A stretch of 64,000 nt of DNA from Salinibacterium sp. (lineage in GTDB: Bacteria > Actinomycetota > Actinomycetes > Actinomycetales > Microbacteriaceae). The translations under genes and the position numbers were made by a program. Below the pieces are notes generated by a model that had not been told where the DNA came from, made no database searches, and saw only the letters and a program-made list of their open reading frames with translations. The stretch spans positions 62,001-126,000 of the forward strand of contig JAHBSZ010000003.1 of assembly GCA_019638845.1 (NCBI GenBank), in the 5' to 3' direction. Shown piece by piece: positions 1 to 8,755 of this stretch; the stretch's first letter is position 1; each line of letters starts with the position of its first letter.

Positions 1-645
1 GGTGTCGACCTGCGAGTTGTGGCACAGGTCGAGGCAACCACTCTGCTGACTGTGTATGCGCGACCCGGCACTCGCTCGCTCGACGATCTGAGCGGCGGAC
101 GGTTCGCAGTCGACGCGATGACGAACGGTTTTGCGCTCATCGCGCGGCGGCTTCTCGAGGAGGCGGGGGTGTCAGCGTCGTTCGTCGAAGCCGGCGGAGT
201 GAAGGAGCGCCTTGACGCCCTCATCGAAGGCACGGTGGATGGGACCCTGCTCGGCCCGCCGCTCGATGAACTCGCCGAGCGAGTAGGCATGGTAGCGCTC
301 GCCTCGGCGAACGCGGCGTTCCCCGAGCTACCGGGACAAGGGGTCGTCGTGCGGGCCCAACGCCCGGCCGGCGAAAACGCAAAGATCACCGCTTACATTA
401 GTGCGCTCGCAGCTGCTACGGAAATGGCGAACCACATGGCCGACGCGGACGGCGTTGCATTGCTCAAGGAGAACGGTTTCCCGGGCCGTTCAGCAGTGAA
501 CGCCTGGCGGTCACGGCCGTCGGGAATCGCCGTCGATTCGGACGGTCTCGCACTCGTCGAGTCGATCCGGGCGGACTTCGGCCTGCTGCCGCCTGGATAC
601 AAGGGCGCCGCGGACATCCTCGACGGATCGTTCGCGGGGCTCTAA
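1..645 (+). CDS. ABC transporter substrate-binding protein, 3' part (partial)
   Basis: The reading frame is open from the first base of the window, so the gene starts upstream and the GTG at 19 is only internal. What remains resembles the C-terminal two thirds of NMT1/SsuA-type solute-binding proteins: a segment with SLDDLSGGRFAVDA, then a hydrophobic helix with R and L residues, and the KERLDALIEGTVDGTLLGPP segment that in this family forms the hinge and second lobe. The missing N-terminus would hold the signal peptide. It precedes an old-yellow-enzyme gene on the same strand by 48 bp, so it may belong to the same catabolic operon, importing an aromatic or organic acid. The substrate cannot be read from the sequence. 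Confidence 0.6.
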   Translation, partial: GVDLRVVAQVEATTLLTVYARPGTRSLDDLSGGRFAVDAMTNGFALIARRLLEEAGVSASFVEAGGVKERLDALIEGTVDGTLLGPPLDELAERVGMVALASANAAFPELPGQGVVVRAQRPAGENAKITAYISALAAATEMANHMADADGVALLKENGFPGRSAVNAWRSRPSGIAVDSDGLALVESIRADFGLLPPGYKGAADILDGSFAGL

Positions 646-693
646 GCAAGTGATAACACAAAGGGCCTCGGCCCCTGGACGTCAGGAGAACGC

Positions 694-1989
694 ATGGATG
701 TGACATCGACGAAGCGAGCGAGCGAAGTGCTTGGGTCGCCACTCATGATCAACAAGCTGGTGGTGAAGAATCGGGTCATCCTCGGTCCGATGGCAGTTTT
801 GCGCCCGACCGAGGACGGCCGCCCGAGTGAGCAGACCATCGCGTTCCTGCGCCGGCGCGCAAAGGGTGGGGTCGGACTGATCTTCGTCGGTGGTTCCGTT
901 GCCACCGAGCGTGCATGGAACGAGTCACCGTTCTTCCCGAACATCCGATTCGACAAGGAGGGGTTCATAGGCGACCTCCGGCGTCTCGTCGACGCGGTGC
1001 ACGAGGACGGAGCGAGTATTTTTGCGCAGCTCTTCCCGAGTTTCGGGCGTATGGGCGTGCCGCGGAACGGTGAGCGGATCTCTGCGGCAAGTCCGAAGCC
1101 GGTAGTGATGGGTGCTGCCGGATTCCCCGACCACGTATACGTGCCCGGCGGCCGCGTGACGCCTCTACCGGATGAGGCAACTGTCGAGGACATCAAGGCG
1201 CTCGAAGCTGCGGTCGTGGCCTCGGCGCGTCGAGCGAGGGCAGCGGGTTTCGATGGCGTGGAGATCGCGGCTCATATGTGCTATTTCTATTCGTCCTTCC
1301 TCTCGCCGCTCGCGAACAAGCGTACCGACGAGTATGGCGGCAGCGCGGAGAATCGGGCGCGAGCATTGCGAGATGTGGTTGCCGCGGTCCGGACCGAGGT
1401 CGGTCCGGACTATCCGGTCGGGATCCGAATGAGTGTGAATGACCACATGCCCGAGGGTCAAGACGCCGTCGGATTCGCGGAGGTGGCCGGTCACATCGTG
1501 AGCGCGGGTGTCGACTTCGTCTCGCTCACTGAGGGGAACTATGAGTCTATGGCGCAGAACGTGCCGTCGCAGTCGGGCAACATGCTCGCCCACGGGGAAC
1601 CACAGGCTTTCCGAAGTGCGATTGGAGATGTGCCGCTGTTCCTCTCCAGTACCCCTGAACCGCAGCAGGCAGCAGACGCGATCACGGCAGGGCATGCCGA
1701 TGCGACGATGCTTGCGCGTCAGTTGCTCGCAGACCCGGACTATGCAAACAAAGTCTTCTCCGGTCGTGAAGGGGATATCGTCTGGTGCGACCACGCGAAC
1801 TCGTGCCTGCGCCGTCTGATGACAAACATCCCGGTGCAGTGCCACAAGAACCCCGAGATGGGCAGTGAGGACTCGAGCGCGAAGCGTTCGACGCTACTGC
1901 AAAACCTGTTCATCTGGGCGGCTGGCAACGCGTTCCTGATGGCGATCGCAGATGCCGCGGCGAAGGCCGCGCCGAAGGCGAAGCGCTGA
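694..1989 (+). CDS. NADH:flavin oxidoreductase, old yellow enzyme family
   Basis: FMN-dependent TIM-barrel oxidoreductase of 431 residues. The barrel signature GFDGVEIAAHMCYFYSSFL, followed by SPLANKRTDEYGGSAENRAR, is characteristic; the His in AAHMCY is in the substrate-anion-binding position. Behind the barrel is the short segment WCDHANSC...PVQCHKNP, which matches the iron-sulfur region of the 2,4-dienoyl-CoA reductase branch but has only three cysteines, as in the subfamily where the 4Fe-4S cluster seems reduced or lost. No C-terminal FAD/NAD domain follows; the protein ends in an Ala/Lys-rich tail. The start ATG at 694 has the upstream purine run caggagaa. It probably reduces an activated double bond of an aromatic breakdown product; the substrate is unknown. 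Confidence 0.85.
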   Translation: MDVTSTKRASEVLGSPLMINKLVVKNRVILGPMAVLRPTEDGRPSEQTIAFLRRRAKGGVGLIFVGGSVATERAWNESPFFPNIRFDKEGFIGDLRRLVDAVHEDGASIFAQLFPSFGRMGVPRNGERISAASPKPVVMGAAGFPDHVYVPGGRVTPLPDEATVEDIKALEAAVVASARRARAAGFDGVEIAAHMCYFYSSFLSPLANKRTDEYGGSAENRARALRDVVAAVRTEVGPDYPVGIRMSVNDHMPEGQDAVGFAEVAGHIVSAGVDFVSLTEGNYESMAQNVPSQSGNMLAHGEPQAFRSAIGDVPLFLSSTPEPQQAADAITAGHADATMLARQLLADPDYANKVFSGREGDIVWCDHANSCLRRLMTNIPVQCHKNPEMGSEDSSAKRSTLLQNLFIWAAGNAFLMAIADAAAKAAPKAKR

Positions 1990-2009
1990 GCGAGACGTCG
2001 ATCACTGTC

Positions 2010-2711
2010 GTGGCATACAAGCTCGTTCTCCTTCTCAGGCCCCGCGAAGGTGTCTCGCCTGAAGGGTTCACCGAGGCGTGGCTTGAACTGGATCGGCAAG
2101 ATCCGGTGATAGCGCCGGGGCTCGCCAACTATGTCTTCGACTCCCCCCCCCTCGCCGGGCTTGTTCCTATAGCAAATGCGCATGTCGTTGAGTTCAGTGC
2201 AGCCATCGAGACATGGTGGGAGAAGAAGAGCGCCGCTGCGGATTGGGTCGCGTCACCGCACTTCGTGAAAGTGTGGCTGCCGAGGCGTCTTGAGTTGCTC
2301 GCCGGGCAGCCAGCTGCGATTGGCGGCGTACCTCGGCTCCTCTGGGGGCGGGAGGTGTCGGGCAAAGCGGGCGAGGTGAAGGTGATTGTCCTTCCGGTTG
2401 GCCTACGTCGTCTTAGGTTCCAGGAGTTCGTCGACCATTGGACCGGTGTACACGCTCAGCTGGCGCTCGGAGGCCCGCGTACGAAGGAAAGGCTCGTCCG
2501 GCTTGAAGATACTCCAGCCGTCGGCGCACCGTCGCTCTTCGAGCGCACCCGTTATGACGGTGTCGGCACGCTCACGTTCGAGTCGAGAGATGCACTCGCG
2601 GCGGAGTTCGGCAGCGACTACTACCGAGAAAATCTCGCACCGGACGAATCGCGATTTGCCGATCCGGCGTTATCGGCGGGGCTACTCACGAGTCCGGTGA
2701 CGTTGCGCTGA
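2010..2711 (+). CDS. EthD-like dimeric alpha-beta barrel protein, duplicated domain
   Basis: A 233-residue protein with two ferredoxin-like halves. The first half (about 1-105) begins YKLVLLLRPREGVSPEGFTEAW and the second (about 120-225) begins VKVIVLPVGLRRLRFQEFVDHWTGVH. The F..HW...H pattern in the second half is typical of EthD/dimeric alpha-beta barrel proteins found beside ring-modifying oxidoreductases. It lies 20 bp after the flavin oxidoreductase and is probably co-transcribed; it starts with GTG. Its function is not known; members of the family act in polyether or aromatic degradation as small lyases, monooxygenases or helpers. Confidence 0.65.
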   Translation: MAYKLVLLLRPREGVSPEGFTEAWLELDRQDPVIAPGLANYVFDSPPLAGLVPIANAHVVEFSAAIETWWEKKSAAADWVASPHFVKVWLPRRLELLAGQPAAIGGVPRLLWGREVSGKAGEVKVIVLPVGLRRLRFQEFVDHWTGVHAQLALGGPRTKERLVRLEDTPAVGAPSLFERTRYDGVGTLTFESRDALAAEFGSDYYRENLAPDESRFADPALSAGLLTSPVTLR

Positions 2712-2801
2712 GCGCATCCGTGTTCCGGTTGGCCGGATCGCGCGATTCGAGGAGCCGAGGATTTGAGCGAGAGTGCTCCGAAGCGGACTTTCAGCGATGT
2801 G

Positions 2802-3833
2802 CTAAAAGCGATCGCGGACATGCCGCTCGCGCCCATACAGCGCAACAACGGCGAGGATGATAATCCCGTAGACGATCCGGCTCTGCGCTTCGGCTAGCCC
2901 GCGGCTGACGATGAGCGTCGACACGATCGTGAGAATCAGCGCACCGATCGCCGTGCGGGTGAAGCTGCCGCGGACCGAGCCGAAGGTCGTGCCGCCGACG
3001 AGCACAGCCGCCAGGCCCGCGAATAGGTACGGGTCTCCGATCGACTGCGACCAGCCTGAGCCGAACGCCGCGATGAAAATTCCGGCGACGCCCGCCAATG
3101 CGCCCGAGAACGCGAAGACGATCGTCCAGACCAGCGAAGTCTTGATCCGGGCGAGAGCAGCTGCCCGGGGGTTGACCCCTGTGGCATAGAGTTTCCGGCC
3201 CGCTGAGGTCTTCGCGAGGAACAGCCACAGAAGCACACCGAGGCCCACCACGATGAAGAGGACCGGCGGGATCGGAAGTCCGAAGGTCGTTCCGGTCAGT
3301 TGCGCGAGCGAGCGGAGCTCTTGCGGCGGTTGTCCGTTGTAGTCACCCTTCGCGAGGAACATAGAACCGCCGGTAAGGATCGCCCCCACGCCCAAAGTCA
3401 TGACGAGGGGTTGGATGCGAAGTCGGTGGCAGAGCCAGCCGACAATAGCACCAAACCCGCCACAGACCATGAGGGTGACAAGGAATGCAACCGGCACTGG
3501 CCAACCGAGTCGGCTGGTCGCGTTCGACGCGATCATCGCACCGAAGGTGATGTAGCCGGCGATCCCCAGATCGAGTCCTCCGAGGATCACGACGAGGGTC
3601 TGCCCCATCGCCGCGAGTGCGAGCAGAGACGCGATTACAAGGATCGCAATCGATGCCTGAGGCCGCGTGATGAACGCCGGGATCATTACTACGAGGACGA
3701 CGATGAGCGCGACCAAGGCAACGAACTGAATGATTGGAGTTTCAATAGCCCAGTGGCGAAGTCTGGCCCAGCCTGTCGCACCCGGCTGCGGGATGGTGAG
3801 CGATTTGGTGACGTCCGTAGTCGTCTCGGTCAT
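2802..3833 (-). CDS. ABC importer permease, RbsC/BPD-transp-2 family
   Basis: Integral membrane permease of 343 residues with 8 to 10 hydrophobic segments. The conserved cytoplasmic loop GGLDLGIAGYITFGAMIASN is the coupling-helix region of ribose/xylose-type permeases, and QPLVMTLGVGAILTGG and PYLFAGLAAVLVGGTTFGS are further family blocks. Its ATG overlaps the stop of the preceding permease gene by 4 bases (ATGA), so ATPase, permease 1 and permease 2 form one translation-coupled operon on the minus strand. With two different permeases it likely forms a heterodimeric channel. Ribose-type systems in catabolic clusters often carry sugars or small aromatic acids; the substrate is not shown here. 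Confidence 0.9.
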   Translation of the reverse strand: MTETTTDVTKSLTIPQPGATGWARLRHWAIETPIIQFVALVALIVVLVVMIPAFITRPQASIAILVIASLLALAAMGQTLVVILGGLDLGIAGYITFGAMIASNATSRLGWPVPVAFLVTLMVCGGFGAIVGWLCHRLRIQPLVMTLGVGAILTGGSMFLAKGDYNGQPPQELRSLAQLTGTTFGLPIPPVLFIVVGLGVLLWLFLAKTSAGRKLYATGVNPRAAALARIKTSLVWTIVFAFSGALAGVAGIFIAAFGSGWSQSIGDPYLFAGLAAVLVGGTTFGSVRGSFTRTAIGALILTIVSTLIVSRGLAEAQSRIVYGIIILAVVALYGRERHVRDRF

Positions 3834-4789
3834 GTGCGGATCCTTGTCAGTCGCGGATTGAGCAGTGTGGCCCCGAGCAGCACGCCGACGACAAGAAGAA
3901 GCCCATAGGCGACCTGAACGAAGCTGGGCTGGACACCCAATGCGGTGAGGAGTTGCTGGAGCAGGTAGATGACCAACGCACCGAAGAACGTCCCAAGGAG
4001 ACCGCCCTTGCCTCCGCCGAGACTCGTGCCACCGAGGACCGCTGCGGCGAGCCCGAGAAGGGCGTACGTGGTCGCGAGCGAGGATTGGGATGACTGAAGG
4101 AGCGCGGAGAGAGCAATGCCGGCCACGCTGGCAATCAGTCCGCCGAACGTGTAGGCGAGGACCCGAACCGTGGTGACATTCACTCCCGCGCCGTAGGCGG
4201 AGACGTCACTCTCACCCGTAGCGAGGAGATTGCTCACGAAAGCCGTGCGGCGCAACAAGAACCATGCGATCGCGACCACCCCAATGGGAATGAGTGCACC
4301 AGGGAGCCAGCCGTACGACCGGGCCAGGCCGTCAGACCAGTTCGGCGGCGCTGAGACAGGATTCCTCGAAATTGTGATCGAGAGGCCGACCAGCACGAAG
4401 AGCACGCCAGTGGATGCAACGACGGGATGAAGCCGCACGATCGCGATGAGGACTCCAGTCACCGTGCCGACCGCTGCACCGGCAAGGAGGAGGATCGGAA
4501 GCGCCACGAACCAGTCTCCGAGGCCGTAGGGAAGGAGAACGGCGATGAAGAGGCAGTTGATGAACGTCGCGAGCGGGCCGACCGAGACGTCGATTCCCCC
4601 CGACAGGATTGCTGGAGTAGAGGCGAATCCGACGAGCACGAACGGCGCGAGCGTCGCGAGCGTTGCCGCCAGACGATCGGCCGAGAGGAAGCTCGGGCTC
4701 ACAACGAGGTTGACCGCGAGCAACACAGCGGCGAGGAGCAGTGCGAACGCCCACGAGTTCCGCTGGAGAAATCGGAGAATTTGGTTCAT
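3830..4789 (-). CDS. ABC importer permease, RbsC/BPD-transp-2 family
   Basis: Second permease of the importer, 319 residues, with the family loop GGIDVSVGPLATFINCLFIA and the later block YALLGLAAAVLGGTSLGGGKGG. It overlaps both neighbours by 4 bases: its start lies in the stop of the ATPase gene and its stop in the start of the next permease gene. That arrangement fixes the start at 4789. It is expected to pair with the downstream permease in the cytoplasmic membrane. Confidence 0.9.
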   Translation of the reverse strand: MNQILRFLQRNSWAFALLLAAVLLAVNLVVSPSFLSADRLAATLATLAPFVLVGFASTPAILSGGIDVSVGPLATFINCLFIAVLLPYGLGDWFVALPILLLAGAAVGTVTGVLIAIVRLHPVVASTGVLFVLVGLSITISRNPVSAPPNWSDGLARSYGWLPGALIPIGVVAIAWFLLRRTAFVSNLLATGESDVSAYGAGVNVTTVRVLAYTFGGLIASVAGIALSALLQSSQSSLATTYALLGLAAAVLGGTSLGGGKGGLLGTFFGALVIYLLQQLLTALGVQPSFVQVAYGLLLVVGVLLGATLLNPRLTRIRT

Positions 4790-6291
4790 AGTGCGTTCCC
4801 AATCTTCTGGCCGAAATACGCTGCAACGACGGCCTCGGTTGTGAGCTGTTCCCGAGAGATCTCCGTGAACACTTCACTGTCACGAAAGACGACTACCCGG
4901 TCGACGAGCTCGACAAGCTCTTCGACCTCACTGGAGAGCATCACGACACTCATTCCATCGGCACAAAGCCGATCGAGCGTGCCGTAGATCTCTCGCTTCG
5001 TCATGATGTCAACACCGCGAGTCGGGTCATTGAGGAGCAGTACCTTCGGGTCGGTTGCGAGCCAACGAGCGAGAATCACCTTTTGCTGGCTGCCGCCTGA
5101 CAGGCTCGAAATCGCGTCGTTCTGCCTTCCGAGCCGGATGCTCATCGACTTCACGAACTCCGCGAAACGCTCCGACATCCGTTTCGTGCTGAGCAGGATC
5201 CCACGGCGATCCTGCCGCATGGTCGGCAATGCGAAATTCTCACGGATTGACATCGATTCAAAGAGCGATTCACCGCGGCGCTCGCGAGGGAGGTAGGCGA
5301 TGCCAAGCAACTTGCCGTTCCCGGGCCGGAGATCGATGTCGGGGCTGAGGACGCGGGTGACGACGCCTGCGCCATGGGTGAGGCTGGCGAGTCTCTTGAG
5401 GAATTCATCCTGGCCGTGTCCTTCGAGGCCTGCAAGCCCGACGAGCTCGCCGGCGTGAAGCATGAAATCGACCGGTGCGGCACCTAGGGCGAGCTTGATC
5501 CCACTCGCCCGAAGCGTGACATCGCCGATCGCACGACCGTAGTCTGCCCGCTCGAAATGGCCGGAGGTGCCGGTCATGTCCGAGATGAGTCTCTCAACCG
5601 AGAGTTCAGAACGGCTCACAGTCGATACGGTGCGGCCGGAGCGGAGCACGGTGACCTGATCCGAGATCGCCAGGACTTCATCCATACGGTGGGAGATGAA
5701 GAGGATGCTCACACCATCCGCCTTGAGGCGGCGGATCTCAGCGAAGAGTCGGTCTCTGGTCTGAACGTCGAGGGCCGCCGTGGATTCATCGAGGACCAGA
5801 AGGCGGGGATTTCTCACGAGGGCACGAGTGATGCAGACAGCCTGTCGCTCCGAGAGCGAGAGTTGTCCGGCCGCTGCGTCGAGATCAATACCATCGACGA
5901 GTCGTCCCAAGACCTCGGCTGCGATCGAGCGCTGCTTCGCCCTGCTCAGCTTCCGAGCGAAAACGCCATCGGTACCAAGCCAGATGTTGTCGAGAACCGA
6001 CTGACTTGTCGCAGTCAGGACTTCTTGGAACACGACGGCGACATTGCGCGCGTTTGTCTGACGCGGGTTCCTTGACTCTAGCCTTGAGTTGTTCAGGGTG
6101 AGCGTTCCGCTGTCGGGTCGGTGAACCCCACCGACGACCTTTACGAGCGTCGACTTCCCGGAGCCGTTCTCTCCGAGCAGGGTATGCACCTCGCCAGGCT
6201 TGACATGCAGCTGCGCGCCGTTGAGCGCGCGGGTCGCTCCGAAGCGCTTGCTCACGTCGGATAGCTGGAGGCCGTCGCGGTGTCCAGGCAT
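4786..6291 (-). CDS. ABC importer ATPase, RbsA/MglA-type with two ABC domains
   Basis: Energises the importer. The first ABC domain (about 5-240) has Walker A GENGSGKST, signature LSLSERQ and Walker B LLVLDEST. The second (about 260-495) has the degenerate P-loop GLAGLEGHGQDEF that is normal for RbsA-type proteins, the canonical signature LSGGSQQKVILARWL and Walker B LLLNDPTRGVD. Its length of 501 residues is standard. It heads the minus-strand transport operon and is divergent from the binding-protein gene at 6419, so both share the intergenic control region 6292-6418. Confidence 0.92.
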   Translation of the reverse strand: MPGHRDGLQLSDVSKRFGATRALNGAQLHVKPGEVHTLLGENGSGKSTLVKVVGGVHRPDSGTLTLNNSRLESRNPRQTNARNVAVVFQEVLTATSQSVLDNIWLGTDGVFARKLSRAKQRSIAAEVLGRLVDGIDLDAAAGQLSLSERQAVCITRALVRNPRLLVLDESTAALDVQTRDRLFAEIRRLKADGVSILFISHRMDEVLAISDQVTVLRSGRTVSTVSRSELSVERLISDMTGTSGHFERADYGRAIGDVTLRASGIKLALGAAPVDFMLHAGELVGLAGLEGHGQDEFLKRLASLTHGAGVVTRVLSPDIDLRPGNGKLLGIAYLPRERRGESLFESMSIRENFALPTMRQDRRGILLSTKRMSERFAEFVKSMSIRLGRQNDAISSLSGGSQQKVILARWLATDPKVLLLNDPTRGVDIMTKREIYGTLDRLCADGMSVVMLSSEVEELVELVDRVVVFRDSEVFTEISREQLTTEAVVAAYFGQKIGNAL

Positions 6292-6341
6292 TCAGTCACT
6301 CCTCATCGAGTTGTGCGCCCTATGGCGCCATTCGATCCAAA

Positions 6342-6371
6342 ACTAGACGAACCGTATCGGATGTGTCTAGT
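6342..6371. promoter_or_regulatory. Inverted repeat in the divergent transporter promoter region
   Basis: Perfect 7-bp arms ACTAGAC (6342-6348) and GTCTAGT (6365-6371) separated by 16 bases. It sits midway between the divergent ATPase operon and the binding-protein gene, and the spacer contains GTATCGGAT, related to the GTATCGTAT words near 12765 and 16450. It could be an operator for a local regulator (inference). Confidence 0.45.
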
Positions 6372-6418
6372 GTAGGAGTGCGCAAATCGGTGCGCAAACT
6401 CAAAGAGGAGACCTAAAT

Positions 6419-7666
6419 ATGATGAAGCACACCCGCTCCGGTCGGCTTGGGGTCGCCGCAACGGCTCTTGCCGTCGTCGGAGCGCTCAGTCTCGCAGGCT
6501 GCGCGTCAACGTCGACCACACCGGGAACAGGGGAGACTAACGCGGCCGGCAGCTGCGGTTCAGTCCCGCAGATCGGTGCGAATGATCCCAATGGACTACT
6601 CACGAGCTTGGACGCGGAGCTCCAGGCAGGCTACAACGCGTACCCCTATGAGATCCAGAAGTCCAGCTGGGCGGACTGGAAGTCTTCGAAGGCCAGTGGC
6701 TACACGGCCGCAATCGTCGGTCAGGCCCCTGCAGCGCCGTTCATCGCGAGCTACCTCAAGCAGCTGACTGACTCGCTTACTGCTGCAGGCGTGGATATCG
6801 TGCTTAATGTCGCGCCGAACGACCCGACGGATGTGCCTGGTCAGCTCCAGCAGTTCGGTCAGGCACTTTCCCTTAAGCCCGACATCATCTTCTACATGCC
6901 CACGGCACCGCAGGCGGCGCTCGATCTGGTGAGCCAGGCGCATGACGCTGGCATCCCGGTCGTCGCGGTCGTGGTTCCCATCGACAGCCCCCACGCTATC
7001 AACATTACCTACAACTCGAACCTCCAATCCATGGAGACAACGGCGGGCGTACTCAAGTCGATCGATGGCCAGGGCAGCGTGCTCGAGGTAACAGGCGTCC
7101 CCGGAATCCCGAACGAGACCTTCTGGGAGGATGGCGTCGCCAAGGCGCTTGAACTCTGCCCGGATGTCACCGTCGCCGGTCAGGTGCAGGGGCTGTTCCA
7201 GCCGCCTGTGGCCCAGCAGGCGGTAGTCCAGTACCTCGCAACCAACCCGGCCGGGGTCGACGCCGTACTTCAGGCAGGCACGATGGGTTGGGCGATCCGT
7301 GACGCATTCTTGCAGGCTGGCCTTCCAGTCCCGCCGATTCAGGACGTCGGCGCATCGCAGGGAATGGTTGCATTCGCTGCGGCAGACCCGTCCTACGCCT
7401 ACTTCGGTACCGCAACGCCGCCTATCGCCATGGCGAAAGCGGCGGCTCAGGTGGGACTGAAGATTCTTGCGGGGGCAGGTTCTAGGTTCAATCAGATCGT
7501 GTGGGCACCGTACCTCATCGACTCGTCGAATCTGGCGGACGTCGTTGATCCTTCGTGGTCGGACGCGGACGGAACAGATCTGGCGCCCGATGGCGTCTAC
7601 TTCACTGACTCTCAGGTCGCACAGTTCTTCGCTCATCCTGAGCTCGGGCCTCAGTCGGCGGAGTAA
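6419..7666 (+). CDS. Lipoprotein substrate-binding protein of the RbsABC-type importer
   Basis: Periplasmic-binding-protein-like (type I) receptor of 415 residues, divergent from its transport genes. A basic N-terminus (MMKHTRSGR), a hydrophobic stretch and the lipobox LAGC at 25-28 predict acylation at Cys28 and membrane anchoring. Later blocks typical of the sugar-binding family are PDIIFYMPTAPQAALDLVSQ, DAGIPVVAVVVPID and GVDAVLQAGTMGWAIRDAF. The start has the Shine-Dalgarno AGAGGAGA about 9 bases upstream. It is followed by a strong hairpin terminator. The ligand is unknown; catabolic context favours an aromatic acid or phenolic compound over a sugar, but this is inference. Confidence 0.88.
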   Translation: MMKHTRSGRLGVAATALAVVGALSLAGCASTSTTPGTGETNAAGSCGSVPQIGANDPNGLLTSLDAELQAGYNAYPYEIQKSSWADWKSSKASGYTAAIVGQAPAAPFIASYLKQLTDSLTAAGVDIVLNVAPNDPTDVPGQLQQFGQALSLKPDIIFYMPTAPQAALDLVSQAHDAGIPVVAVVVPIDSPHAINITYNSNLQSMETTAGVLKSIDGQGSVLEVTGVPGIPNETFWEDGVAKALELCPDVTVAGQVQGLFQPPVAQQAVVQYLATNPAGVDAVLQAGTMGWAIRDAFLQAGLPVPPIQDVGASQGMVAFAAADPSYAYFGTATPPIAMAKAAAQVGLKILAGAGSRFNQIVWAPYLIDSSNLADVVDPSWSDADGTDLAPDGVYFTDSQVAQFFAHPELGPQSAE

Positions 7667-7676
7667 AAGTTACCTG

Positions 7677-7710
7677 GAGGGGCGGGTCGGCGAACGTCGG
7701 CCCGCCCCTC
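7677..7710 (+). terminator. Rho-independent-type hairpin after the binding-protein gene
   Basis: Perfect 10-bp GC-rich stem GAGGGGCGGG (7677-7686) with CCCGCCCCTC (7701-7710) and a 14-base loop, starting 10 bases after the stop codon. Only a weak T-rich tail (tggcttt) follows, as is common in actinobacteria. Confidence 0.75.
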
Positions 7711-7757
7711 TGGCTTTGTGCGGTGCAGCATCCAGCGAATCCTGCGAAGGTGGTGGC

Positions 7758-8711
7758 ATGAGCGTTCTACTTGACACGCGCGCGGTACAGCCGTTGGATC
7801 GTCCGGACTACTGGGCGGCGGGGATCGCTGAGCACTTCTTCCCGATGCACATCGAACGAATACTGGCGAGCTCGTTTGAGGCCCGACTGAGCGGGGGCCA
7901 GGTCGGCCCTGTCTCGGTACGGTCCATCCGCGGTCTCCCGCATCGAGTCGCACGCACGTCCCGGATGATCGCCTCGGCAGATCCCGAGTGCATCCTTGTG
8001 TACTTCCTGCGGAGCGGATCTGTCCTCCTGGAGCAGGACGGTCGCAGTTGTGCACTCGAACCGGGAGACATCGCGATCCAAGACACTTCGCGACCATCAA
8101 CCTTTGAAGGACATTCGACATTCGACGTGCTCGTCTTCGCGCTCCCCAAGTGGTACCTCGAAGGGCAGACGGGGAGCATCGCGCAGAGCACGGCCACTCG
8201 CGTGGCTGGTGCCCAGGTGCCACTGGTACGTCTCGCCGCGCCGTTCCTCGTCGGCCTCGGGCAAGCCGCCTCCGGAGGAGGCGGCTTAGCTGGACCCGAG
8301 GGGGAGGGGGCTGCGGCGATGCTGCTCTCGATGGTGAAGAGTGTTTACGGTGACGAGAACACGTTTGATCGGCAGGCACGGTCGAACGCACTCTTCGCGC
8401 GAATGCAGCGGTATGCAGTGCAACACCTTCATGACCCGAATCTCGGCCCGGAGCAGATCGCCCGAGTTCACTTCGTTTCGACGAGGTATGTGCACAAGCT
8501 TTTCGCAGCTTCGGGCAGCGGTGTCTCGGCGTGGATCCGAGACCGGCGCCTGACGGGAGCGTTGCTAGACGTGCGGGGAACCGACACGCCGATTGCGATG
8601 GTGGCGGCGCGCTGGGGATACCGGGATCCGGCCAGCTTCAGTCGCGCCTTCCGCACCGCCTACGGGCGAGCGCCCCGCGAGGTACGAGCCGGCGAAGAAG
8701 GTGCACGATAG
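7758..8711 (+). CDS. AraC-family transcriptional regulator
   Basis: A 317-residue activator-type regulator. The N-terminal part (about 20-190) is an AraC-binding-like cupin sensing domain (for example LEPGDIAIQDTSRPSTFEGH). The C-terminal 100 residues hold the two helix-turn-helix units, GPEQIARVHFVSTRYVHKLF and TPIAMVAARWGYRDPASFSR, and the family end FRTAYGRAPREVR. The frame is open from 7467, but the ATG at 7758 preceded by gaaggtggtgg gives the normal family length and avoids overlapping the terminator. Likely controls the adjacent transporter and/or the convergent flavoprotein oxidase. Confidence 0.88.
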   Translation: MSVLLDTRAVQPLDRPDYWAAGIAEHFFPMHIERILASSFEARLSGGQVGPVSVRSIRGLPHRVARTSRMIASADPECILVYFLRSGSVLLEQDGRSCALEPGDIAIQDTSRPSTFEGHSTFDVLVFALPKWYLEGQTGSIAQSTATRVAGAQVPLVRLAAPFLVGLGQAASGGGGLAGPEGEGAAAMLLSMVKSVYGDENTFDRQARSNALFARMQRYAVQHLHDPNLGPEQIARVHFVSTRYVHKLFAASGSGVSAWIRDRRLTGALLDVRGTDTPIAMVAARWGYRDPASFSRAFRTAYGRAPREVRAGEEGAR

Positions 8712-8755
8712 CGAGGTTGCCCTCGCCGTTTGGAAACACGAGGGCAACCTTCGCT
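8710..8755. terminator. Bidirectional terminator hairpin between convergent genes
   Basis: An 11-bp perfect stem GGTTGCCCTCG (8715-8725) with CGAGGGCAACC (8739-8749). It is extended by AGCGA and TCGCT with a single bulge to about 16 bp, around a 13-base loop. It occupies the whole gap between the AraC gene and the end of the oxidase gene. Confidence 0.75.
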